Below, in pieces: positions 1 to 11,177 of a DNA stretch of 64,000 bases. Origin of the DNA: Primulina eburnea (taxonomy: Eukaryota; Streptophyta; Magnoliopsida; Lamiales; Gesneriaceae). The stretch is taken from NCBI RefSeq assembly GCF_022965805.1, contig NC_133105.1, forward strand, positions 32,431,233-32,495,232, read 5' to 3'. Under the pieces are notes generated by a model. That model made no database searches. It was not told the origin of the DNA and saw nothing but the letters and a program-made list of their open reading frames with translations. Each line of letters opens with the position of its first letter. The stretch's first letter is position 1. The translations under genes and the position numbers were made by a program.

Positions 1-460
1 AAGCTGTTCGATATGCCCACAGTGCATCATTAAGTCGCAGAGACCAGTCTTTTCTATTTGAGTTAACAGTTTTTTCCAAAATTTGCTTTATCTCCCTATT
101 AGCTAATTCAACTTGTCCATTTGTTTGAGGATGATAAGGAGTTGTTACTTTGTGAGTAATACCATATTTTTTCATTAATGAAGCAAATGGTTTATTAACA
201 AAGTGAGTTCCCCCATCACTTATCATAGCTCGAGGAATTCCGAATCTACTAAAAATATTTTCTTTCAAAAATTTGATGACGATTTTATGATCATTTGTTC
301 GACATGGAATTGCCTCTATCCATTTGGAAACATAATCAACTGCAACTAAAATATACAAGTATCCAAACGACGGTGGAAAAGGTCCCATAAAATCTATTCC
401 CCAACAATCAAATATTTCAATTTCAATGATAGGATTCAAAGGCATCATGTTTCTTTTTTG
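1..460 (-). pseudogene. integrase catalytic core (partial, frameshifted from upstream pol)
   Basis: Reading the minus strand in the frame shifted by one from the main pol frame gives a typical integrase core: a segment with [12 protein letters not shown], then [12 protein letters not shown], then ISDGGTHF and [17 protein letters not shown]. The three acidic catalytic positions (D in GIDF, D in ISDGG, E in QVELANRE) are all present. The shift lies near 455-460, where the plus strand has a T6 run, so it could be a real indel or a sequencing error. The domain continues past base 1. It joins element DNA to the host genome after reverse transcription. Confidence 0.85.
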
Positions 461-3400
461 AAATCGCACCCAATTTTTGACAATTTTCACAGATCTTGCA
501 GATTTCGTGGGTGTCTTTAAACAAAGTGGGCCAATAAAATCCACACTGCAAGATTTTTGCAGCTGTTTTCTTTGAAGAAAAATGTCCCCCGCATGCTTCT
601 GAATGACAAAATTTAATGACACTACTTACCTCATTGTCGGGTATGCAACGTCGAAAAATTTGATCCGGACAATACTTGAACAGATACGGATCATCCCAAT
701 AAAAGTTTTTTACCTCATTCAAAAATTTTCTTTTATCTTGGGAACTCCATTGCGGTGGCATTTTTCCTGTCACAAGAAAATTTACTATGTTAGCAAACCA
801 AGGTGTAGTAGTAACTGAAAATAGATGTTCATCAGGAAAATTATCGTTAATTGGTGTCATTTCAAAAGATGATCCTGTTACTAGTCTCGATAAATGATCG
901 GCTACGACATTCTCGGTTCCTTTTTTATCTTTGATTACAATGTCAAATTCTTGGAGCAACAAAATCCATCGTATCAGTCGTGGCTTTGCATCCTGTTTGG
1001 TCAACAAATATCTAATAGCAGAATGATCAGTAAACACGATAGTTGTTGATCCAATCAAATAAGAACGAAATTTATCTAATGCAAATATTACAGCAAGTAG
1101 CTCTTTTTCAGTTGTGGAGTAATTCATTTGAGCATTGTTTAAAGTTCTACTTGCATAATATATCACATAAGGCTTACCGTTTCTTCTTTGACCCAATACT
1201 GCACCGACTGCATAATCACTCGCATCGCACATGATTTCAAATGGTAAAGACCAATCAGGAGGTTGCATGATAGGAGCTGATGTTAAATGTCGAATGATTT
1301 TATCAAAAGCATTTTGACATTCTTGAGTCCACTCAAATGCACTGTCTTTTGTTAAGAGGTTACAAATGGGTTTAGAGATTAAACTAAAGTCCTTTATAAA
1401 CCTCCTATAAAATCCAGCATGTCCCAAAAATGAGCGAATTTCTTTAATGGTTTTTGGAGGGGGTAAATTGGCAATGACATCAACTTTTGCTTTATCGACT
1501 TCAATTCCATGAGATGACACGACATGTCCCAAAACAATTCCAGAAGTAATCATGTAATGACATTTTTCCCAATTTAAAATAAGACCTTTTTCCTCGCATC
1601 TTTTTAAAACTTTTTCCAAATTTTCAAGACAATTATCAAATGTATTCCCAAAAACAGTTAAATCATCCATAAAAATTTCCAAACAATTTTCAACCATGTC
1701 GCAGAAAATGCTTAGCATACATCTTTGAAATGTTGCTGGGGCATTGCATAAACCAAATGGCATCCTTCTGAATGCAAATGTTCCAAAAGGACATGTGAAT
1801 GTAGTTTTTTCTTGATCTTCGAGTGCAATGGGAATTTGATAATAGCCTGAATATCCGTCAAGAAAACAGTAGTAGGGATGACCTGCTACTCTTTCTAAAA
1901 TTTGATCCAAAAATGGTAATGGAAAATGATCTTTTCTAGTGGCGTCATTTAATTTTCTATAATCAATACACATCCGCCAACTAGATGGGACTCGACTTGT
2001 TAACAATTCACCTTTTTCATTTTTTATCACTGTGATGCCAGATTTTTTTGGAACTACTTGTGTTGGGCTTACCCACTTACTATCAGAAATAGGGTAGATA
2101 ATTCCAACATCAAGTAGTTTGAGAACTTCAGTTTTCACAACATCTTTCATGTGTGGATTTAATCTCCTTTGTGGTTGTTGAGATGTTTTTGCATTTTCTT
2201 CTAAGTGAATTTTGTGTGTGCAAATTAGTGGATTAATGCCCTTAAGATCTTTTAGTGTCCAACCAATTGCATTTTTATGTCTTTTAAGCATATCAACTAA
2301 TTTACCTTCTTGATTACTTGAGAGTTTGGAAGAAATTACCACCGGATATGTTTCATCTTCTCCAAGAAATGCATACTTCAATTCTTCTGGCAAGGGTTTT
2401 AACTCCAATACTGGTGGTTCGTCTTTGTTCTCATATTTTTCATCAAATTCTTTCTCTGATCCTGGTAACGAGTGATACCTGAAAAAATCGTCAAGATCAA
2501 TTTCAATATTTTCTTTAACAGTTTCAATTGAACAAATATCTAATTGATCACGAGTACTCCCTTCTTGAATGTTTTCTTCCACAAGAGTTTCAATAAGATT
2601 TTCATCTTCACTTTCATCTCCTTTGTCATGTGGTTGCTTACAAAGATTAAAAACATTGAGCTCCAAGGTCATGTTACCAAATGACAACTTCATTATTCCA
2701 TTCCTGCAATTTATAAGAGCATTAGAAGTTGCTAAAAATGGACGACCTAAAATTACAGGAATTGCATTACAAGCTTCAATAGGTTGTGTATCTAAAACTA
2801 TGAAATCGACAGGATATACAAAGTTATCAACTTGGACCAACACGTCTTCTACCATACCTCTTGGCACTTTAACAGATCTATCAGCAAGTAAAAGTGTTAC
2901 CGAAGTAGGTTTTAACTCGCCTAGATTGAGTTCTTGATAAACTGAATATGGAAGTAAATTCACACTAGCTCCAAGGTCAAGCAAGGCTTTTTTAATCTTT
3001 CGTTCTCCAATAATACACGAAATAGTAGGACAACCAGGGTCTTTGTATTTCAAAGCATTATTATTTTGAATGATTGCACTTACTTGTTCGGCTAAAAATG
3101 CTTTCTTTTTCACATTCAATTTTCTTTTCACAGTGCACAAGTCTTTCAAAAATTTGGCATATGATGGTACCTGTTTTATTGCATCTAATAAAGGAATATT
3201 AACTTTTACTTGTTTAAAAATATCATATATATCAGAATTCAAATTTGATTTTTTTGTATTTTTCAATGCATGAGGGAATGGTGGTGACACTGTCTGTTGA
3301 ACCTCCTCTTCGCAAGTTATGGGTTCCACTTCCTTACCCTTTGGAGTTGATTTATCATCATCTTCACAAGGTTCAAGAATGGATTTTTCCACAACCTTAC

Positions 3401-4337
3401 CACTTCGAAGGGTAATAACAGATTTTACCTGATCCATCGGTTGAGTTCCAGAAGTTCCAATTTGTGTATGATGATCCTTGGGATTAGGCAGAGGTTGTGA
3501 AGGAAATTTACCTTTTTCATGAACATTAAGTGCAGATGCAAATTTAGCAAGAGTATCTTTCAAGTCTGTCATGGTTTGAGCAGTTTGAGTATTGATAGAC
3601 TCTTGCTTTGCAATGAAAGAATTCAATGTATCTTCCAAATTTCTTTTCGGCGGAGGAACATAAGGTGCATAATTTTGAAAATTTTGTTGATTTTGAAAAT
3701 GTGGTTGCGGAAATTGTGCAGCATTATCATTCCTCCAACTAAAATTTGGATGATTTCGCCAACCTGGATTGTAATTTTGAGAAAATGGTTCAAAATTTGG
3801 CCTTTTGAAATTGTTCAAAACATTGGCTTGCTCATGGAGACATTCTTTAAAAGAGGGCAAAGTGGGACAATCTTTTGTAAAATGATCACTTGTATCACAG
3901 ATGTGACACACAATTTCTTGAACAGATTTTAATTGACCATTCTTTTTCAATTCAAGTGCCTCAACTTTTCTTGCCAAAGAGGTAAATCTAGCTTGAAGAT
4001 CATGTTCATCTTTGAGAGTGTACATACCTCCACCAGATGTAGGAGATTGAATCTTGTTTGATGGTTCGATTGTACCTATAGTGTCCCAATTTTGAGCATT
4101 TTCAGCTAATGAATCGAGATACTCAATTGCCTCGTTCGGATCTTTATCTTCAAATGTTCCATTACACATAAATTCAACCATTTGCCTATCTTTAGGTGTT
4201 AAGCCTTCATAAAATTGAGAAACAACTCTCCAAATTTCAAAACCATGATGTGGACAAAGATTAAGCAATTCTTTGTATCTATCCCAACACTGATAAAAAG
4301 TTTCTCCTTGTTTTTGAGTGAAAGTGATGATTTGCCT
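423..4337 (-). CDS. gag C-terminus-protease-RT-RNase H-integrase N-terminus polyprotein
   Basis: One open frame of about 1,300 codons covers most of gag-pol. In order: gag C-terminal part; a zinc knuckle [14 protein letters not shown] (CX2CX4HX4C); a retropepsin-like site [12 protein letters not shown] (DLG in place of the usual DTG or DSG); reverse transcriptase with the FMDD active-site box; RNase H starting near [14 protein letters not shown]; and the integrase HHCC finger (CHSEACGGH ... [11 protein letters not shown]). It ends at a stop created by the frameshift near 455. No ATG opens this frame. It continues the gag frame after a one-base loss near 4337-4345. As gag and pol share one frame, the product would be a single polyprotein cut by the protease. 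Confidence 0.9.
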   Translation of the reverse strand, partial: RQIITFTQKQGETFYQCWDRYKELLNLCPHHGFEIWRVVSQFYEGLTPKDRQMVEFMCNGTFEDKDPNEAIEYLDSLAENAQNWDTIGTIEPSNKIQSPTSGGGMYTLKDEHDLQARFTSLARKVEALELKKNGQLKSVQEIVCHICDTSDHFTKDCPTLPSFKECLHEQANVLNNFKRPNFEPFSQNYNPGWRNHPNFSWRNDNAAQFPQPHFQNQQNFQNYAPYVPPPKRNLEDTLNSFIAKQESINTQTAQTMTDLKDTLAKFASALNVHEKGKFPSQPLPNPKDHHTQIGTSGTQPMDQVKSVITLRSGKVVEKSILEPCEDDDKSTPKGKEVEPITCEEEVQQTVSPPFPHALKNTKKSNLNSDIYDIFKQVKVNIPLLDAIKQVPSYAKFLKDLCTVKRKLNVKKKAFLAEQVSAIIQNNNALKYKDPGCPTISCIIGERKIKKALLDLGASVNLLPYSVYQELNLGELKPTSVTLLLADRSVKVPRGMVEDVLVQVDNFVYPVDFIVLDTQPIEACNAIPVILGRPFLATSNALINCRNGIMKLSFGNMTLELNVFNLCKQPHDKGDESEDENLIETLVEENIQEGSTRDQLDICSIETVKENIEIDLDDFFRYHSLPGSEKEFDEKYENKDEPPVLELKPLPEELKYAFLGEDETYPVVISSKLSSNQEGKLVDMLKRHKNAIGWTLKDLKGINPLICTHKIHLEENAKTSQQPQRRLNPHMKDVVKTEVLKLLDVGIIYPISDSKWVSPTQVVPKKSGITVIKNEKGELLTSRVPSSWRMCIDYRKLNDATRKDHFPLPFLDQILERVAGHPYYCFLDGYSGYYQIPIALEDQEKTTFTCPFGTFAFRRMPFGLCNAPATFQRCMLSIFCDMVENCLEIFMDDLTVFGNTFDNCLENLEKVLKRCEEKGLILNWEKCHYMITSGIVLGHVVSSHGIEVDKAKVDVIANLPPPKTIKEIRSFLGHAGFYRRFIKDFSLISKPICNLLTKDSAFEWTQECQNAFDKIIRHLTSAPIMQPPDWSLPFEIMCDASDYAVGAVLGQRRNGKPYVIYYASRTLNNAQMNYSTTEKELLAVIFALDKFRSYLIGSTTIVFTDHSAIRYLLTKQDAKPRLIRWILLLQEFDIVIKDKKGTENVVADHLSRLVTGSSFEMTPINDNFPDEHLFSVTTTPWFANIVNFLVTGKMPPQWSSQDKRKFLNEVKNFYWDDPYLFKYCPDQIFRRCIPDNEVSSVIKFCHSEACGGHFSSKKTAAKILQCGFYWPTLFKDTHEICKICENCQKLGAISKKKHDAFESYH

Positions 4338-4765
4338 TTGAAAGAATTTGTTCTATGAGATGGAAAAAACTTTTTCAAAAATTGTTGTTGCAATTCATCC
4401 CAAGTTCGAATGGATCCCGATCTAAGATTTTGTAGCCAAGTTTTAGCTTTATCTTTTAAAGAAAAAGGAAAAAGTTTAAGGCGAATGGTGTTCATGCTAC
4501 AATTTAGATCATTATATGTGTTGCACACTTCTTCAAACTCTCGTAAATGCATGTATGGATTTTCAGAATCTAAGCCATGAAAGTTGGGTAAAAGTTGGAT
4601 AATACCAGGCTTAAAATTGAAATGAGATGCATCAGGGGGAAAAACTAGACATGAAGGTGCACTAGTACGTGTAGGATTCATGTGATCTCTAAGTGTTCTT
4701 CGTCTATCATGATCATGTTGAGATTGAATTTCATCTTCATTTTCTTGGATGGGTTCTTCCGCCAT
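4338..4765 (-). pseudogene. gag N-terminal part (start codon to frameshift)
   Basis: The ATG at 4765 starts MAEEPIQENEDEI and leads into a retrotransposon gag domain with FKPGIIQLLPNFHG, HLREFEEVCNTYND and LKLFPFSLKDKAKTWL, a pattern typical of Athila/Tat capsid proteins. Soon after FLKKFFPSHRTNSF the frame shifts by one base and the rest of gag continues in the 423-4337 frame. Left alone, the shifted frame runs to a stop at 4199. I chose this ATG because upstream in-frame codons (as far as 4864) are homopolymer-rich leader with no gag similarity. Gag packages element RNA in cytoplasmic particles. Confidence 0.8.
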
Positions 4766-4928
4766 GTTTTGTAAAAATAAAGGGTTATTTCGAATGAGTC
4801 GACCACTAAGTGTACGTGACCAAATGCTCATGCAAATGCAAAACAAAAAGAAAAAAAAACACACAAAAGCAATAAAAAGAAAAATAAACTTTAAACAATA
4901 TTAAATAGACTTGAAATTAAATTATACT

Positions 4929-4946
4929 TCCCCGGCAACGGCGCCA
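4929..4946 (-). other. primer binding site, TGGCGCCGTTGCCGGGGA
   Basis: The minus strand reads TGGCGCCGTTGCCGGGGA, the classic primer site of Athila/Tat elements, complementary to a tRNA 3' end (tRNA-Asp by my recollection). It lies six bases inside the 5' LTR boundary and about 160 bp before the gag ATG. Confidence 0.9.
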
Positions 4947-4952
4947 AAAACT

Positions 4953-6414
4953 TGTTGCGACTTTGATTGTTGCACTCCCAAGAGCAGGTTGTCCACAAGT
5001 AGTATAATTCGGTGAGTCCGAATATCGTATCCACAGGGAAGCTAAGGTAATTACAAGTCCACTACAATGTCTTTTTGTTTTTGTTTTTGTTTCTTTTTAA
5101 TTTTAATTGAATCTTTAATGGGTAAATTTTAATTGTTCAAATTTAAATTTAAGTAGTTGAGATTAAAGGATCCACTCTTGGTATTTTAATAAAGTTAACA
5201 TTAACGAACAATATTGAAATCCACTTAATAAAATGGTTCCAATATATTAAATAATCATATTTATATTATGTTATAAATTATAATCTTATAAGTACATAAT
5301 ATATACCAAAACTTATAAATGTGGTCAAGTATTTATTGTGCTATATATATTTGTAAACATTAAATCAAGGTTCCCACTTTAAATGGTTGGTAAAACCAAA
5401 CAAACATTTAAATGGTACCAATAAATTAATACTATAATATATTCATATATAATAAATCAAGGAATCCAAGTTAAATGGTTGGTAAAACCAAACTAACATT
5501 TAAATGGTTCCAAGAATTTAGTGTAACATATAGCAACAATAAATCAAAACTCCCACTTATAAGTAGGGTATAAAAATGCTTAAAGAAATAAATATAACAT
5601 AAACAATAAATAATGATTAAATAATATAAAACATAGATTCTTACCTTATAATAACCTTATTATCATGCCAAGAGCTTCACCTTATCATCTCAACTTTAGG
5701 AAGTTAGCTATTCATTATTCAAAGTGTAAAACTTTGAATATGAAATTAACATGCTAATTATATTTAAATGAAGAAATAAAAGAAAAATATAGAGAGAAAT
5801 ATTATGAACTCAAAGATTTGTTCATAGAATGAGGGATATCTCAATACATTACAATGCACCCCTATTTATAGCCAAATTTGGGGAGACAACCACAAATAAA
5901 ATATTATTTTTTACACATAAGTCTTCATTGGTGTTCCAAGAAATTAATATTATATTGCACATCACTTTTGACAAGCATCTTCTCCGAATTTTCTTCTTCA
6001 CATAAAATGAAACATGTGGATAATTGAGTTGTCTAGTTGTGGTATTTTTTTCAGAATATTTGACCAAGTAGTTTGAGAGATATGGTCAAAATAATAGAGC
6101 ATGGTAAAACTGCCACTCCTTCGGTAACTTTAATTGTTGCTTAATTTGATCCCAATTGTGAGAGGATTTTTATCTCATGCTTGCCACCAATATTGTAGAT
6201 ATTAACATCAACTTTCTACAGGTCCAAGAATCATCTTAATCCCATTTGCAACGCCAAGGTTATTCTTGTTTTATCGAACCTGTAAAAATAGTAAAAACTT
6301 ATAATTACACAACAACTTATATTTTATACAATTTATTATAAAACATATAATATTTAAAAATTTAATAAAACAAAAACTATATATTTATATTATAAAACAT
6401 TTAATTAATGTACA
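4953..6414 (-). mobile_element. 5' LTR of the Athila/Tat-type element
   Basis: The LTR's 3' end is fixed at 4953, where the plus strand begins TGTTGCGAC beside the primer site. It is AT-rich. The outer end is uncertain. CAACA at 6310-6314 would match TGTTG as a 5-bp terminal repeat, but Tekay pol only starts near 6420, and TGTACA at 6409-6414 also fits a TG...CA end. I favour 6414 because it leaves no unexplained DNA. Confidence 0.65.
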
Positions 6415-6420
6415 ATTTTT

Positions 6421-7359
6421 ATGTTTATCACAGTAGTACGGGAATTTGCAGATGTATTTCCAGAGGAGATTCCCGGATTACCTCCAGTGCGAGAGGTAGA
6501 TTTTAGTATTGATTTGATTCCAGGTACCACTCCTATTTCGAGAGCTCCGTATAGGATGGCACCGATAGAGTTGAAAGAATTGAAGGCACAGTTGGAAGAT
6601 TTGCTAGCCAAGGGATATATCAGACCTAGTGTATCTCCTTGGGGTGCTCCGGTATTATTTGTGCGAAAGAAAGATGGATCGATGCGGTTGTGTATCGATT
6701 ACAGGCAACTGAATAAGGCAACGATAAAGAATAAGTATCCTTTGCCTAGAATTGATGATTTATTTGATCAGTTGCAGGGATCCTCTGTTTATTCTAAGAT
6801 TGATTTGCGATCCGGATATCATCAGCTCTGAGTTCGAGATGTAGACATACCGAAAACAGCATTTCGAACCAGGTATGGGCATTACGAATTTATTGTTATG
6901 CCTTTTGGTTTAACAAATGCTCCGGCGGTATTTATGGGTTTGATGAATCAAATCTTTCAGAGGTATTTGGATGATTTTGTGATTGTCTTTATTGATGACA
7001 TTCTAGTGTATTCTAAGAGCAGGAATGAGCATGCAGAACATCTCAAAATTGTGTTGCAGACACTGAGAAATGAGAGATTGTATGCTAAGTTGTCAAAGTG
7101 TGAATTTTGGTTGAATCGAGTTGTCTTTTTGGGACATATCATATCTGGAGATGGTATTTCTGTAGATCCGAGTAAAGTGGAAGCTGTGATCAGTTGGTCG
7201 AGACCGACTTCTGTGCCAGAGATACGCAGTTTCATGGGTCTAGCAGGATACTATAGACGATTCATCCAAGATTTCTCCCGTATTGCCAAGCCAATCACAC
7301 AATTGACACAGAAGAATGCGCCATTCCTATGGTCTGAGGAGTGCGAGTCGAGCTTCTAG
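6421..7359 (+). pseudogene. reverse transcriptase of P (internal stop, intact active site)
   Basis: The frame opens in the linker before RT ([15 protein letters not shown]), followed by [38 protein letters not shown] and [15 protein letters not shown] at 6829-6831 interrupts it, apparently an Arg codon change. It resumes with [24 protein letters not shown] and the catalytic box FIDDILVYS, then [15 protein letters not shown] sequence (here [12 protein letters not shown]). A frameshift near 7357 ends it in the RNase H connection. Both active-site aspartates of the FIDD box remain. Confidence 0.9.
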
Positions 7360-7973
7360 AATTGAAGAAGAGGCTGACCAGTGCACCTGTTTTGATGATT
7401 CCTTCAGGTACGGGTGATTTCGTTGTATATTGTGATGCCTCTCACAGAGGTTTGGGATGTGTTCTTATGCAGCGAGGTCATGTGGTCGCTTATGCCTCAA
7501 GACAGTTGAAGACTCACGAGACTCGATACCCCATTCATGAACTTGAATTGGCGGCTATCGTATTCGCACTCAAAATCTGGCGTCATTATCTTTATGGCGA
7601 GAAATTTGAGATCTACTCAGAAAATAAAAGCCTAAAATACTTGTTTTCTCAGTCGGAGTTGAACATGAGGCAGCGTAGATGGCTTGATCTGTTAAAAGAT
7701 TTTGATTGCGAGATCAAATATTATCCAGGAAAGTCAAATGCAGCAGACGCCTTAAGTCGAAAGGTTTGCTCCTTATCCTTATCAACGATAGGTGTTACAA
7801 AGCTCGTTGAAAATTGCTGTTTGTCTGGATTAGAATTTGATACAGATAAGAGGCCACTACGACTTGCTGCTATTCAAGTTGAGCCGGACTTGATCATGAC
7901 GATTAAGGAAGCACAAGTAACAGATCAGAATGTGCAGAGATCAATTCAAATGGTTAGATCAGGGCACTTGTAA
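7341..7973 (+). pseudogene. RNase H domain of P
   Basis: The frame shifts by one relative to RT and carries the Ty3 RNase [27 protein letters not shown] (first catalytic Asp), [21 protein letters not shown] (catalytic Glu), and the tail [14 protein letters not shown]. An SEN replaces the usual TDH before KSLKYLF, a change at the second Asp position. It ends at a TAA (7971-7973) that appears to replace a Gln codon, because the same frame continues directly into integrase. Its role is to remove the RNA strand during reverse transcription. Confidence 0.85.
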
Positions 7974-7982
7974 GAATATCAG

Positions 7983-9306
7983 GTGCGTGAGCATGTGCTG
8001 TATGTGAATAACCGCCTTGTAGTGCCAGATGTTTCAGACTTGAGACATCAGATTTTGTCCGAAGCACACTGCAGTCGGTTCAGCATCCATCCTAGTGGCA
8101 GGAAGATGTACAATGATTTGAAGACACAGTTCTGGTGGAAGCAGATGAAGTCAGACATCGCAAAATATGTGTCTAAATGCTTGAACTGCCAACAGGTGAA
8201 GGCCGAGAGGAAGAAGCCCGGAGGGTTACTTCAGAGTTTAGCTATTCCAGAATGGAAATGGGATCACATTTCCATGGATTTCGTGACGAAGTTACCTCGA
8301 TCTTCCCGAGACTGTGATGCGATTTGGGTCGTTATCGACAGATTGACCAAATCAGCTTGTTTTATCCCATACAGAATGACGTATCGGCATGATCAAATGG
8401 CGGAGATATATGTCCGAGAGGTAGTCAGATTACATGGTGTGCCGAAGTCTATCGTATCAGATCGTGATCCACGATTCACTTCACACTTCTGGCACAGTCT
8501 ACAGCAGGCTTTAGGTACGACATTGCACCTGAGTACTGCTTATCATCCTCAGACAGACGGACAGTCAGAGCGGACTATCCAGACGTTAGAGGATATGTTG
8601 AGAGCCGTAGTGCTAGATTTTGGCACTAGTTGGCAAGATTCTCTACCTCTTTGTGAATTCTCTTACAATAATAGCTACCAGACGAGCATTGAGATGGCAC
8701 CGTTTGAAGCTTTATATGGTGAGAAGTGCAGATCTCCGCTATACTGGGATGACATCTCAGAGGTACCAGAACTTGGACCAGATATGATTCGTGACATGAC
8801 TGAGAAAGTGAAAGTCATTCAGAAGAGGATGAAGACGGCACAAGATAGGCAAGCAAAATACGCCAACATCAGACGTAGACCGCTAGTATTTGAGCAAGGA
8901 GACAGGGTGTTTCTAAAGATTTCCCCATTCAGAGGTGTTGTTAGATTTGGCAAACGAGGGAAGTTGTCTCCTAGATACATCGGTCTTTACGAAATTTTAG
9001 AGAAGATCGGCGACCGAGCTTATCCACTTGCTCTTCCTCCTTCTCTACCGGGAATACATGACGTTTTTCATGTATCAATGTTGCGTAAGTACATGCCAGA
9101 TATTTCTCATGTCATTCAGCCTGACGAAGCTGAGCTTGATCAGACCTTGAGCTATATTGAGTAACCGATACAAATTTTGATCGAAAAGAAAAGAAGCTCA
9201 GGACGAAAACTATTCCGTTAGTGAAAGTCCAATGGAGTCGTCATGGCATCGAAGAAGCGACGTGGGAGACAGAAGCAGATATGCGACAGAAACATCCGAA
9301 TTGTTT
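7983..9306 (+). pseudogene. integrase with C-terminal chromodomain of P
   Basis: An N-terminal zinc finger (EAHCSRFSIHPSGRKMY ... CLNCQQVKAE) is followed by the core: MDFVTKLPRS, VIDRLTKSACFIPY, IVSDRDPRFTSHFW and HPQTDGQSERTIQTLEDML, so the D, D and E catalytic positions are present. The C-terminal part has KLSPRYIGLYEILEKIG and VFHVSMLRKYMPD. A TAA at 9162-9164 stops the frame after SYIE. Beyond it, after one more shift, a chromodomain can be read (KVQWSRHGIEEATWE, to about 9306). Chromodomains are thought to steer integration to marked chromatin. Here it is cut off from the integrase. Confidence 0.9.
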
Positions 9307-9396
9307 ACATGATGTAAGTAAATTTTCAGTATTGATTATATTACTTGTCATGTATAATTGATAATTACTTGTGATTTCGAGGACGAAATCATTTCT

Positions 9397-9410
9397 TAGA
9401 GGGGGAGAAA
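9397..9410 (+). other. polypurine tract of P
   Basis: TAGAGGGGGAGAAA directly precedes the 3' LTR start TGTAAGG. It is the expected primer for plus-strand synthesis, and the sequence GAGGACGAAAT just upstream is common at this site in Tekay-type elements. Confidence 0.85.
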
Positions 9411-9520
9411 TGTAAGGCTCGAGATTATTAGTTTGCATTAAAATGATACTCGGAAGATATGGGAATGCATGACATGCACTGAAGGGAGAAAAGACATGAA
9501 AATTAAGAGGTTGCAAGACT

Positions 9521-9779
9521 GCACCCGCGCTCAAAACGGGAGTGCACCCGCGGTCATGCAATTATGGAGTTTAGCAAGAAAATCCGAAGCCATATCGCAC
9601 CCGCGGTGTAACTCAGACCGCACCCGCGGTGCATGGACAGAAAGTTGGCCATTTTATGCGAAGCAAGACCGCACCCACGGTCTTACAGAGACCGCACCCG
9701 CGGTCACTATTTTGTTAAAAATGTTAGGGTTGCCGAGAGCATGGCGCACCCGCACTCCTTGAATCACCGCACCTGCGGT
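9521..9779 (+). repeat. U3 dyad array of P, centre word ACCC, 4 pairs at 23-bp spacing
   Basis: Eight copies of a dyad CGC-ACCC-GCG (longest form ACCGCACCCGCGGT) start at 9521, 9544, 9597, 9620, 9671, 9694, 9746 and 9769 when measured from GCACCC or its variants. Every pair is offset by exactly 23 bp. Pairs recur after 76, 74 and 75 bp. Some copies have single substitutions. Short frames across it are artefacts of the repeats. Confidence 0.9.
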
Positions 9780-10840
9780 CTTGCGTGTAATGTGAAAAAT
9801 AATGACACTTGCCCTTAACCATGCAATATGAGGTGTTGTCAATCTCTTCTTTCTTCATTTCCAGCAGCTGAAGACGAGGGAGAGAGTGGAGAGAAGCTTC
9901 ATTCCTCATGCTTTAAGGTTATGATTTTGTAAGATTTATGTATCCAAATTTAAATCCGATTTTGGTTTTTATTTCCTCTCATCATTAGCTTCACGATGAT
10001 GTAAGTTTCATTCAATTCCTGCATGATTTGAGATATAGGGGTTGGAGAAACTTTAATACGCTCATAGATATGTATTTTTAAGATGATTATGAGTGTATAT
10101 TCGAAACCGGGACGAAGAATTGATATCAAACTCAATTGTTATGATTTTCAGTATATTTTTGATTGAGCATGTTCAGATTTTAGAACTTGTAAGGTGCTAT
10201 GATGATGATTATGAGTTGAGATTGATGAATATCTGATATATGTTAAGAGTTGATCATGATATGTTGAGAATGGATTGATTAGTATCGAGAAACTACGTCG
10301 TTATGCCGTCAATTGTTACCAAGATTGAATATGGATTACATATGAGTTGCTTGGAGTTGTGTATTTATAGAATGCATCTCTACATTGCCATTTCAGATTT
10401 ATCATACCTCACTTCGACATCGAAACCTCGACATCGATAAAGGTTTAGCAACAAGAAAGGTATAAGCCATGTTTGTTTGGGATGCCACAACTCAAATAAG
10501 ATATTATTTGAGTTTCCCAACCAAATCACATACTAGAATTATTGTATATATGGTAACATGTTTATGAATTGATTATAGAGTTATATTCAAATCTTGTTAC
10601 TAGATTATTCTCAGACCGAAGTCTAGGAATAAGACGTACAGTCACCCCGAGTGGGAGGGTAGGTGACAGCCATTGACGTCTTATTCACACCGGGATCCCT
10701 AGAGTTCTAGTCGAGTCGAGTCGAGTCTAGACATGGTTTGATTCGCATTGCATGTGCATATTATGTCATTCATAATAGCATGTTTCATGTTTAGATTGAT
10801 TATATGCATGTATACATGTTTATACTGGGATTTGTTCTCA

Positions 10841-10887
10841 CCGGAGTTTCCGGCTGTTGTTATGTCTGTATGTATGCATAACAACAG
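10841..10887 (+). promoter_or_regulatory. conserved LTR hairpin
   Basis: CCGGAGTTTCCGG (small inverted repeat) is followed by an 11-bp perfect stem, CTGTTGTTATG at 10854-10864 with CATAACAACAG at 10877-10887, and a 12-nt loop. The same hairpin recurs in the related LTRs of this window, including 17759-17793, 18550-18583 and 62836-62869 (minus). Its position in the LTR suggests an element of the transcript leader or 3' end. The function is unknown. Confidence 0.6.
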
Positions 10888-11177
10888 GTGGGGCAGGATC
10901 TGGGTCACGCAGAGGATGAGAGATGGACATAGCGTGGTGATCTCGGGCATAGCAGAAGAACTAGTAGTTGTACCTTTGATATGTACTGTATTTTATTACT
11001 AGTTGTTGAGAATGGATGGAACAAGACATATTGTACCTTATGTTTGTAATTTAAATAAAGACTTTATTCTTGTTTATACAACATTAGAATAAATGTTGAA
11101 AAGCAAAAATTTAACCCACTTTTTATATTAACGATCCATTAAATCCCAAAGAAAGAATTAGAGCCCGGGTCCCCACA

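Larger units (their letters stand above)
1..6414 (-). mobile_element. Athila/Tat-type Ty3 LTR retrotransposon, 5' LTR to integrase, cut by window start
   Basis: A minus-strand element runs from the 5' LTR (right) through the primer site, gag, protease, reverse transcriptase, RNase H and into integrase (left). Its 3' LTR lies outside the window. The primer site is the one used by the Athila/Tat group. The gag and the DLGAS-type protease also resemble that group from memory of the family. No envelope-like frame is visible. The right end abuts truncated Tekay pol, which suggests insertion into that element. Only two frameshifts are seen, so this is the best-preserved coding element here. Confidence 0.85.
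6415..11177 (+). mobile_element. Tekay/Del-type chromovirus P, 5'-truncated at reverse transcriptase
   Basis: A plus-strand Ty3 chromovirus lacks its 5' LTR, gag, protease and the start of reverse transcriptase. The visible order is RT, RNase H, integrase, chromodomain, polypurine tract and 3' LTR. The abrupt start next to an Athila-type LTR suggests that element inserted into P, which would put the missing part left of the window. The LTR ends at 11177 in GGTCCCCACA, the end shared by several LTRs here. The copy has nonsense and frameshift changes and is not functional. Confidence 0.85.
9411..11177 (+). mobile_element. 3' LTR of P
   Basis: It starts TGTAAGGCTCGAG after the polypurine tract and ends CCCGGGTCCCCACA, giving 1,767 bp. 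Its U3 part holds the dyad array at 9521-9779, and its distal part holds a conserved hairpin at 10841-10887. An AATAAA-like run near 11053 may serve polyadenylation. AAAAT follows the LTR. The matching target duplication would be outside the window. Confidence 0.85.

Noticed and set aside
423..4337. Possible plant pararetrovirus or host protease gene
   Set aside because: Domain order, LTR, primer site and integrase show an LTR retrotransposon.
9521..9779. CRISPR-like repeat-spacer appearance of the dyad arrays
   Set aside because: Repeats are only 11-18 bp, paired at 22-23 bp, lie in plant LTRs and have no cas genes.
9469..9909. Short frames across the ACCC-type array (also 57508-58170)
   Set aside because: Same cause: GC-rich repeated words in LTR DNA, not genes.
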